A program made the position numbers and the translations under genes. Below are positions 1 through 11,400 of a stretch of DNA of 64,000 bases, in pieces. The notes beneath the pieces were generated by a model. It was not told the origin of the DNA. It saw only the letters and a list, made by a program, of their open reading frames with translations, and did not search any database. This DNA comes from Solen grandis (taxonomy: Eukaryota > Mollusca > Bivalvia > Adapedonta > Solenidae). How positions within the stretch are numbered: position 1 is the stretch's first letter; each line of letters opens with the position of its first letter. The stretch is taken from assembly GCA_021229015.1 (NCBI GenBank), contig CM037780.1, positions 69,667,812 to 69,731,811 on the forward strand, read 5' to 3'.

Positions 1-415
1 TAAACCAAACACTGATTATCTGCCAGAGGTTGGAATAAAAGATTTTATTTGAATTGATTTGCAGATTAAAAATTTAAAAACGTCAAACTTAATTGAGTTT
101 TATCAATGGATTAGCAGCTATATGCTTAATGGGAAAATGTCTATCTAAATGTATTGGTTATGACAGTTCTATATCACTTTACTGTAAAATCAGTAATTTT
201 TGTTGGCATTAAATTTTATGGAATCTGTAATTTAGTTTATATTGTTGGTACTTATATTCGTGGATACATGTTCTAGAACATGCAAGATCTATCAAACGGT
301 CAGTTTTCATGGGGATTTATATTCATGGACAATGTTGACCACGAAATCAACGAAAATTAGTCCCCCATGAAAATTAATGATTCTTCAGTACGTCAATTTG
401 CTTTGTGTACCACAG
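1..415. other. Upstream intron sequence of DIS3L
   Basis: AT-rich sequence with no open frame of note. It ends in a good splice acceptor at 411-415 that leads into the first DIS3L exon in the window, so it is read as the 3' part of an intron whose 5' end lies outside. Confidence 0.7.
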
Positions 416-510
416 TTGGCCCAGGCTATCCACGAGGGAATCATTGATGCGGAGATCGTGAGGAACATTCCAGAGCTTCACAACATGTGGGGGGAGGAGT
501 TGGATGACAG
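416..510 (+). CDS. DIS3L: DIS3L exon a (first in window)
   Basis: Acceptor tacCACAG, donor AG/gtaaga. The 95 nt give [15 protein letters not shown] and [13 protein letters not shown], matching the DIS3L stretch just before the ALELxxVEV segment. It ends in phase 2. Confidence 0.88.
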
Positions 511-3500
511 GTAAGATGGCGTCTGCTGCATGATCAGAGTGTTAGATAATGAGCACCATCTAAGTAAAGGAGGAAAACAATGTAAGGATTGTGTTTTGGG
601 GCATTTAATGTAATGTCTCCTATCTTGCTTTTGGTAGGTAAGTGATTCTCTGCATGTGTTGTCTTCTTCCAACTGTAAATAGCTGAACACCATCATGTGA
701 CTCATATACCGTTGCATCAATGATAGCTCCAAAACAATATTATACTGATCTTGTTTATGGTGAATATAAATCTTAGATTTGCTTTGCTGATAAATAATCA
801 CTTTGGTTTAATATTTTATTACTTTACAGTATACACATAGTCCTTTTTTGTCTCAAAAAGATAGTATAAATGATCATGCATGTATTGTCAAATCATATGT
901 AAAAATAAGTAATGAAATGTTATTCTCTTGTTTCTGTTTCAGAAATTATTATATTGCTAGGTCAAAGTCATCAATCTGTTAAGTTAATTAACAAATAAGA
1001 AATATAAATTTTCATAGTGATTTTTAATTTGATACGTGTGTATCTGCTTGTTATTGGTAAAGTATCTTTAAATGAATGATAATTTAAACAAGTTTTTACA
1101 TCATAGACTAATCTCACTCTATGGTTCCATGGTTGAACCAGTACTTTATTCCTAGGCAGGTCTTGGAAAAAATCACTCCCGAAACAGGGATGGCATTCCC
1201 AACTCTCAGATCTATTTTGAACACTACAATTGGACTATGGAGCTATAAAGAAAACTGTGATTTTCCTATACATCTTCTGCAGAATTTCTGAGCTGAAGGA
1301 ATCTATCAACCTACTGATGGACATAGCACGGGGGCTGAAGTCCCGGCGTGTGAGAGGTGGGGCCCTGGAGCTTGAGAGTGTGGAGGTCCAGGTGCAGCTG
1401 TCCGAGACCAAGAGTATCGAGAATCTCAACCCCAAGGAGGTAGGGGCGTGTCTATCTTATTGTACTTGATAGACAATTACCAGGCCTGGCTTGGTTTTCA
1501 TCTTGCCTGATGTATTTATTTTCGATATTTTGGATAAGTCTGGCATTTGTAGTGCCACTTATCATAAGTCATGCAATGAACCAATAAGAATGTTTTCCCC
1601 AATATTTTATTTTTGAATGATTTGCAGAGTAACTTGCTTTGCTACTATGAAGACATTGTACAGGCAAGTTTGTCAAATCAATATTTAGTTTTCTTTGATA
1701 TTACAAATCTTAATCAATATGTAAATAGATAGTAAAAAAATATTATTATCATGTTCATGCAATCAGAAATAGTTATAGATACCAGCTTTGCTTTATTGGG
1801 AAAAATTAGGTCTGTTTAAAAAAAAGCAGTTTATATTTGAGAAATCTGTAAAATTTAGAGCTGAACCATTTCCCTCATATAGACTCAATTTGACACACTC
1901 AGTAGGTACCACATAAAGCCTGATCTGCAGAAAACCACAGTTAAACCTTACCAAATTTAATTATAAAGTCCTCATTTCCAGACCACTGAGGAGCAGCGAA
2001 CAGCATAAAACCTGATCAGCCTGCGAGTTACTCGCAGGCTGATCTGGTTTTATGTTGTTCGCATAGGTCTTTTCATGGTTTCCTCTATGAGGGAAAGGGT
2101 GAAAGAACATAATTAAATACATAGATACATTTTGTTTTTGTCATTTGTCACACTAACCCTAAAAACTTGATTTGTATTTAAGCAAACATGATGACAATAT
2201 TCATATGTCAAAATGCATGTTTCAGCACCTGGAAATACATGACACCATAGCAGAATGTATGATCTTTGCAAATCACTGGGTCGCCAAGAAAATAGCAGAA
2301 AGTTACCCTAATCAGGCTTTGGTAAGGCTTTGTCCTAAACTCATATATGTATAAAAACATTAGCTAGCAGATGAACTCAGATGAATCCAGTCAAGGAATA
2401 TGGACAGCCACTGATATGATTGTTGATTGTGATGAACATAATTTTGAATTGCCCTTTGTAGTGTGTTTTGAAAGAAGTCGAGATTCTCCATATGCACTGG
2501 CTCCCAAAGTTTAGTTGATTGTTAAACAAATGCTTCTAATGGATGGAATAATTCATTTCAATTTTATTCATGAAGGAAGATTAATCACAATTTTATGCTT
2601 GCAATTGTAAAACAGTATTTATATTCATGAAAATGCCCTAAAACATGATTTATTGTAAACTAATATACAGAGTACATTATAACATCTAGGATAACCCATC
2701 AAAGTAACTTTTGCAATTACAGTTGGATCTCGGTTATTCGAAGCCGTCGGGACTAACATTTCACTTCGAATAAAGCATCTGTTTGAATAAACCATAATGG
2801 TCAATATCACACTTAAATGTTTATATATAGTGGTATTTTGAAAAGATAGGCATTTTAATTTGTGTTTTAATTATTAAGAATATTGATTATAACTGTAAAT
2901 GATAATTCATGTTTGTAAATTATGAAATAGGTTTTTAACAAGTATGCTTTTATTGTTATATCAAATACCTTACGTATAGGCCATTTTGTTTCCTGTTTCT
3001 CTACATTGAATGATGTGATTTCATTCCAAGTGAAACAAATATAAAATGAAAATGATATTGAAGCTTTTCTGGATATTTACCCATTGATAGGTCAATCCCT
3101 ATATTGCTCAGCTTAGATATCGTCTGCTTTATTAGTGGAACCATTCTTGAAGAGAGATGACTGTGATAAAATCAGTCCACATGTATACCCATCCTTATGT
3201 TGTAAGTTTGCTTTATGGGTAAAACACAGTGAATACTAACTCCTCCTTAATTTCTTTAAATAACGCATTCTTCCATTAGTTTTACTGTGAATCACTAATA
3301 ATTAGTTTTATGGGGTCCTTTGATTGATTACCATCAAAATTATATTCAAATTAATGTGCGCTGTGCTGAAGACATTGAAGTGATCTCCCCTTCTCAGTTT
3401 GACAGGTAAGGTGTGAAAACACAATTACCAATCAGCACATGGCATACAGGTTCGGATAAGAGGTGTGAACAGTTGATTTAAACGAATAAAGTGTTGTTTT

Positions 3501-6500
3501 TCATATGAACTTATATAAGGAAAAAATAGGGACTGAAGGTTAGGTTTGGATAAAAGGTAGGCTTCGGATAAATAATAATCATAAAGACTGTGAATTTTTT
3601 CCAAAATCTCTAGGTTACACACCATTTCGACAAGACAGATCAAGCAAGGGCGGAGGAGTGTTCATCCTGGTCAAAGATACTTTCCTTGCCACAGAACAGA
3701 AACAACTGAAGACAGACTGTGAAATCATCTGGATTAAGTTGCATATTAAATCCTGTAAACCTCTCTATATTGCAGCCTACTACAGACCAAAAGAATCAGA
3801 CAGCTACAGCTTTAATGAACTCAAAAGATCTTTAGAACTGACCAAAAACCTTAAAGGAACATTCTGGATACTTGGTGACTTTAATTTCCCAAAACTCTCT
3901 TGGGGCAGTGATCATGTACCAGAAATAAAACCAGGTTGTAGCCTTACTAACTTATATGAAGATTTTGTTGATTTACTTTCAGATTTGAATCTTACCCAGA
4001 TGGTCACTGAAAGCACCAGAGGAGAAAACACACTGGACCTTTTTCTAACCTCAAATTATACTTTAATTAAAAATGTAAAATGTCTCCCTGGTATTGCAGA
4101 TCACAGTATTGTCTCTATTTTTGCAGATATAAAGCCGCAGGAGATAAAACAACCTCCCAGACATGTTCCCCTCTACAAGAAAGCAGACTGGGATAGTTTT
4201 AAAAATTACATGGACCTGGTAAAAAATGATATTTTGAAACACCATGTATCTAAATCAGTGGAAGAAATTTGGTTAGAATTTTCAAATGCTATTTCAACAG
4301 GTATAGAAAAATTTATTCCATAAAAAGAATAAGCAACAAGAGGTCACTTCCATGGATCACCCAGTCTATAAAAAGGTTAATGAGAAAAAGAGATAATAAC
4401 CAAAAAAATAAAATTTATTTCAGACTCAAGAAGGAAGGGAACAACAAGACGAGGGCGGCTTTTCTAAAAATGAAAAATCACATAAAAAAACAAATTAAAC
4501 TGTCTTATAATAAATACATTGAATATATTTTAGGCCTGGAAGACAACATAGACGACAAAGAAAAGAACAGCTTTAATTCAAAAAAACTTTTCAGCCTTAT
4601 CAAAAACGCCAAGCAGGATGCAACAGGCATTCCCCCACTATTTGACAAAATTTCAGGTTCCATCAAATCAGACAACAGTGAAAAAGCAGATATTTTGAAC
4701 AGACAGTTTCAGTCAGTATTCACTCAGATGACACCTATCTCACTTGCTCAATCTTGCTTCGCAGCTATTCGAAATATTAATACACAAGATTTTTCTTTTT
4801 ACAGGAAGTACCCAATCATGCCTGAAATTACCATAAACATCAGTGGAGTGGAAAAACTTATATCAAATTTAAGACCAGATAAAGCTGCTGGACCAGACAA
4901 CATCAAACCATTAATTTTAAAAAATCTTTGTCAACAAATCTCACCAATCTTGCTAATACTATTCCAAAAGTCTCTTGATACAGGTACCCTCCCCAAGGTA
5001 TGGACATCTGCAAACGTGACCCCTCTATTCAAGAAAGGAAACAAAGAAGATCCAGCAAATTATAGACCAATATCTTTAACATGTATTCTTTGTAAGGTGC
5101 TTGAACATATTGTAGCTTCAAATTTAACAAAGCACTTCAATAAGCATAATATACTTTATGACTTACAGCATGGTTTCAGAGAAAAACGTTCCTGTGAAAC
5201 ACAACTCCTGCAACTTACTGACCAACTAGCGAGAAATCTTGTTAATGGACAACAGACTGATTTAGTTCTTTTAGATTTTAGTAAAGCTTTTGACAAGGTC
5301 AGCCACTTAAAGTTATTGTACAAATTACAGGAACATGGAGTCAATAATTCAACCCTGTTGTGGATAAAATCTTTTCTCATAGGCAGAACACAAAAAGTCG
5401 TTTTGGAGGGAGGATGCTCATCAGAAGTCCCAGTAACATCAGGAGTACCTCAGGGATCTGTACTTGGCCCACTTCTCTTTCTGTTATATATAAATGATCT
5501 TCCAGATACCATAACTTCTCAAGTTCGTTTATTTGCAGATGACACTGCCGTTTACCTAGCTATAAACAACAAGCAGGACTGTATTACACTTCAGAAAGAC
5601 CTCGACAAGCTGGTGCAGTGGGAAAAGAAATGGGAAATGGAATTTAATCCCAGTAAATGCATTGTTTTAAATATTACTAAAAAGAAGAAAGCACTTTCCT
5701 TTGATTACAGATTACATGGACAAGCTTTAGAAACAGTGGATAATGCCAAATACTTAGGAGTTACAATATCAAAAGATCTCTCTTGGAATAAACATATTGA
5801 CAACATTACTTCTTCTGCTAATAAAACTCTTGGTTTCCTCCACAGAAACATCCAGACAAAGAATAAGGAAGTTAGAGAAGCAGCTTACAAAGCATTGGTT
5901 AGACCTCAAGTAGAATATGCCTCTACAGTCTGGAGTCCTCATACACAGACATATATAGATAAAATAGAAAAAGTACAACGCAGAGCAGTCCGATGGGTTA
6001 ATAATAACTATTCTTATTACGACAGTGTCACCAGCATGCAGAAGGAACTTGACTGGCAAACCCTTCAGTACAGACGTGATGTCACCAGACTTCTTATGTT
6101 TTACAAAATAGTAAATAACCTTGTTGCTGTCCCATTACCTGCATATCTTGAAAGACCAGCGAGGATATCCCGCCACTTACACTCTTTATCTTACAGGCAA
6201 ATTCATACTCCAGCTAGCTACTTTAAATATTCCTTTTTTCCTTATACAGTGATACTTTGGAACAGCTTACCAGAAAATATAGTCTCACAAAATGATCTTT
6301 TAGCATTTAAACAAAAGCTCCTCTCGTTTCAGATAGTAGACCGTCCCTGAATCAACAAAAAGATGTTTTTACCAGATCTTAAACCTAACATATTCACCTT
6401 TTTTTCAGAAAATTTTCTCACCCTAACAAAATTTTTATTTTAACAGTTTTATCCTTGCACAGACGCGCACCTGCCAGTAATACCCGAAAGGGGAGTTTGT

Positions 6501-8436
6501 GCAGTATATATAGATAGATAGATAGGATAACACGTTTGGATAACTGGAATCTCTGGCCTTAAAAGATTATTTCTATTTTATAAAAAAAAATTATATTAAA
6601 TAGTTCACAATAAAATCAGAATGTGTGATACAGTATTGGGGGCTGGTATGATGTGACTGCATTACTAACTTTTCAATTACAATGTATCAAGTCTCAACAG
6701 GAATGACTTGACTATTTGAGTTTACCGTCGCTTCGACAGTATTTCAGTCATATAGTGACGTCTAGTTAATTACAGGTGGAGGAAGACCCCGGATGCACTG
6801 AGGCATCTGGGTAGAACCACCGACCTTTCGCAAGCCAGCTGGAAGACTTCCTCACATGAAAATCCAAATGACCCTGCCGGGATTTGAACCCACGTGTTGA
6901 GGGACTGAGTGAGTGTTAAAGTCAGCGACTTTATCCTCTCAGCCATGGAGACCCAGCTCAAAAGAAATGATAAAATTTCATATATTAAAACAAATAATGT
7001 GTGTGTTTAAGTCCTACAAGGATTGTACTGAATGTTCTTATGTGATATTTATACCAGCTGCGTCATCATCCCCTCCCTAGAGAGGAGCAGTTTGACAATT
7101 TACGGAAGTGTGCATCAGCGCGACATTTTGATATCAACACCTCATCCAACAAAGTGCTGGCTGAGTCACTAGATCGCTGTGTGGACATGAAGGACCCAGT
7201 AGTAAACAAGGTATTACAGTAGTTACTTTATTTCTATTTAACTTTCAAACATAAAATTGAAATACATGTATAATACATAACAAAATGTCATTCCTTTTTT
7301 ATGTGCGAATAATTATTTTAGGAATGCCTGTATCCAAATATAAACTTTGTTCAGAATTTACTGTCCCCAGTGGTTGAGTGGTTAGAGTGTCTGCCTCAGG
7401 AGTGGGAGGTCTTGTGTTCGATCCCCAGCCATGACATACCAAAGTTGTAAAAATTTCCCTTGCTTAGTGCTCAGCATATAAGGGTAGTTCCTGGATAGTG
7501 TGACTGGGTGTGATATCTTGTCTGTGGCGTGATACTGCAGTGTGGCAGCACTATATCTGTCTCAAGTAGACATAGTCTGCAAATGACTGAAATACTGTCA
7601 GTGGGACATTAAACCCAACAAACAAACAGAAATTAGTCCAATGTGCTACAGGTCAGTTTCTATAATATCAGCTACTTGTTTTATAGTCATCATTTAATAT
7701 CTACTAAATCCATGGTTACAGCTGCTGCGGTCCTTAGCCACCCAGGCCATGTCTAATGCTGCCTATTTCTGTACTGGGGCTCTAGCTCGCGACCAGTTCT
7801 TCCATTATGGGTTGGCCCTGGATCTCTACACCCACTTCACTTCACCCATCAGAAGATACGCAGATGTCATTGTAAGTGTCAAGTTTAGGTATACTTACAA
7901 TTATTGTGTTACCTGCTGTAAGCAGTGGCAACACATAGGGATCACTTTTCCGTTGTCTGTTTGTCTGACCATCACACTTTTCCCATCACGCTTCAGCAGG
8001 TGACATGTGTTCCACAGAACACTCATGTGTTTGATAATACAGTCAGTCTGCTCATGTAGACATCATGGGTTGAGTGACCATCTGTCATCAGGTGTTTGAC
8101 CCCTTTAACACACAATACACCTTCATGGTGGTGTGCCAGGTAGACTCATCAGTCTCTACCCCATCTACGTAAGCTGCTAGTCTGTAGCCTAAGCCAACTG
8201 GATATTATTTTAGCAGCTTTACGCAGAGCATGGACCCAGTCTTCGGGCTATCCACTTCATTTCCAACATGTCATTTTGTGAAATTTTGAATATATTTGAG
8301 GATTGAAGGACTGAATTACAAATTCTGATATATTCTTGCATGAATTATATCGGTGCTGTATGAAGTTGATGGAACTATCAGCAGTGATGCTTAGGTTTTC
8401 AAAGAAGTCTCTTTATTTTTCTTTTACTCTACAGAG

Positions 8437-8491
<55 letters not shown>

Positions 8492-11400
8492 GTTTTTTTT
8501 ATGAAAGTGGATGTACACACAAAGCTTTCTACTTTTCCCAGGTTTGACTCTGTCATGTGCATGAGAGAATGCAGTGGTCACCAAAACGCTTGGGTTTATC
8601 TGGATATTCCTCATCCCTCACCCTAAAATGATCACAAATTTCTACTTCCATATCGTGAACAACTATGCTTATAAAGCATGAGACTTTCAACAGAGACTTT
8701 ACCCATGTTTATCCTCCGTGCACAGGTCCATCGCCAGCTGATGGCAGCAGTACAGGAGTGCGGGAACCAACTGCCCACTAGTACACAGCTGGAGGAACTG
8801 TCTCAACACATCAACAAGAAACACCGGGTAACTATCACAGGGAACCGTCCTAGTATTGCTGCACCTTTACCCATGGATAGTTTAATTTAATTTCATTTAT
8901 CATTTGCTGACTGAGAAACAAGTTCTTACAATTCATACTAATCCATTTTAATGTTTCCTGGGCTGGACCAGTACTTTGTGATTTTGAAGGCCATGAAAAA
9001 TCCTTGTCCCCAAAGGGGTTGGAACCCACAATCTTCGGGTCCGCAGTCGGGTATGTTACCTGTGTATCACGGCACCCTTCACCTATTGATACATCTGTGA
9101 TCTTTTAAATTTACATTATCTGACAAAGAATGAGTTCAGTTTTACCACAAATATATAGGATATAATAATCATCCATATGGCAATGCTTGTGAGTAAGTTC
9201 TATTGTTAGGGGATTACATTTTGTGTTTTCCATTCATGGCTAGATCATCTGCGATCTTGCGTGTTAACTAGTCAACCATTGTTTACATTGGGTAATTTAA
9301 ACATTTAATTTGAATACATTCGTAAACATTGAAATGGTCCATTCACAGTCTGAATTGGTGTACAGGCTTATTTTGATGCATTGAATGTTCACTCATATCA
9401 TAAATTTGTTCATGAATAATCACGAAGGAAATGGCGTAAAGTGTAACCTTCTTATCTAAGAGATTGATGTACATCAAAATTAAATTTCTCACTGGTCTAC
9501 ATTTTTATGCACCTGAAGGTGGGCATATAGTTATCAAACAGTCCTTCCATTCATCCATCCGTCTAGATTTCGTTTCCGCTCCATAACTCTGATATTCCTG
9601 GATGGATTTTGAAATTACTTGGCAAAAATGTTCACCATCATAAGATGATGTGTCGTGCGCAATCCACAGGTCTGTAGCTTCATGGTCAAGGTCACACTTT
9701 GACAATCCTTGATGGATTTTTTAAACTTACTTGGCAGAAATGATGTTCACCATCATGAGATGATGCGTCACATGCAATCCCCAGGTCTGTGGCTTCAAGG
9801 ATAAGGACACACTTAGAGTTTAAAGGTCAAAATTGGGGTATATATTTGTTTCCGCTCGAAAACTCTGACATTCCTTGATGAATTTTGAAATTACTCAGCA
9901 GAACATTTTAAAATTATTCAGTAGAAATGTTCACTATCATGAGACAATGTGTCGCGCGCAGTTCCAAGGTCTGTGGCTTCATGGTCAAGGTCACACTTAG
10001 AGTTTAAAGATCAAAAATGGGGTCTATTTTTGTTTTCACTCTATTACTCTGACATTTCTTGATGGGTTTTGAAATAACTTGGCAGAAATTTTCCCCATCA
10101 TGAGACTATGTGTTGCGTGCAATGCTCAGATCTATAGCTCCAAGGTCAGAATCACACTTACAGTTCAAAGGTCAAAAATGGTGTCTTTTTTTTGTATCTG
10201 CTGTATAACTCTGACATTCCTTGATGAATTTTGAAATTACTTGGCAGAAATGCTTACCACCATAAGCCAGTGTGTTGCACACATTCTCCAGGTCTGTAGC
10301 TCCAAGGACAAGGTCAAACTAAGAGTTCAAAGGTCAGAAATGTGGTCTATTTTTTGTGTCTGCTCTATAACTCTGACATTCCTTGATGGCTTTTTGAATT
10401 ACAGTCAAAAATGTTGACCATCATGAAGCAATATGTCATGCAATCCTAGGTCTGTAGCTCCAAGGGGGTCAAGGTCACACATAGAGTTCAAAGGGTTTGT
10501 GTTTTGTCTCCGCTCCATATCTTTGTCACTCCTCAATAGATTTTGATTTTGTTTTGCGTAAATATTCTAGCTATTGTGTATTTCGTACATACATAATGCT
10601 GTAGTGATTTTACTGTTAATGCTGTAGTGATTTCACTGTTAAAAATGTCAGGGAAAAGTCAAAAGAAATGTTAGGAAATGTTTCACAAGACCATGAATAT
10701 GCACTTACGGGGCATTCATCACATCTTGTGACATATCTTGTTCAAACATAACTTCATTGCATTTGTTCTATTCATGATAAATTCAGATATGCTCATACAA
10801 ATAATGATCTGTAACCGTTTCCTTCTTTCCCCACCCAAGGCTGCGCAGTATGCTCAGCGAGAGTCCCAGGAGCTGTTCCAGTGCCTGTACTTCCGAGGGA
10901 GGGGGACTGATGATGAAAACAGCTTGGTGGATGCTGTCATTTTCCAGCTCAGGGACAATGGTGTTTTTGTGTTTGTTCCAAGGTATTGAGGTGTTTTGTT
11001 TTCTTTTTATGGTAGATAAATTTTAGAGAAAAAAACATGAAACCATGAAAAATATGGATCTCACAATCCTTTATCTCACAACTGATGATAGAAATGTGTC
11101 TTTAACAGTAATTAAACTATGCTGCTTTGCTTTGTTATACTCCCAACATTTGTCAAGAGATTTTATTTTTTAGTGCTTCATATGTAAAGATGATGATTTA
11201 TGATAAGTATTCATGCTTCAATATCTCAACTGTTCCATTGTTTGAGTTGTACTGAACACTTGAACTTTACGTTTATTAGCATCTTTTTTTCTTGTTTTTA
11301 TTTGTCATTTTCTCTGGAGTTTAAAATATTAAATGAGAGCTGTCCAGGTGGCTCAATAAATGCAATCCCCTACCTGGACACAACTGATGTTGATTAGCAC

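Larger units (their letters stand above)
3590..6530 (+). mobile_element. CR1/Jockey-like LINE, 5'-truncated, in DIS3L intron 3
   Basis: Non-LTR retrotransposon in the same orientation as DIS3L. It retains the C-terminal part of the apurinic endonuclease domain (3613-4323), a full reverse transcriptase region (to 6350), a short 3' UTR and a TAGA simple-repeat tail at 6509-6524. The N-terminal endonuclease part and any ORF1 are missing, as expected for a 5'-truncated target-primed insertion. Only one frame break is seen, so the copy is fairly young. The boundary near 3590 is approximate: in-frame similarity starts at [15 protein letters not shown] (3613 on). Confidence 0.88.

Noticed and set aside
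8336..8626. Open frame through the (TA)n tract
   Set aside because: Its length comes from the TA repeat giving alternating Tyr/Ile; it lies in DIS3L intron 5.
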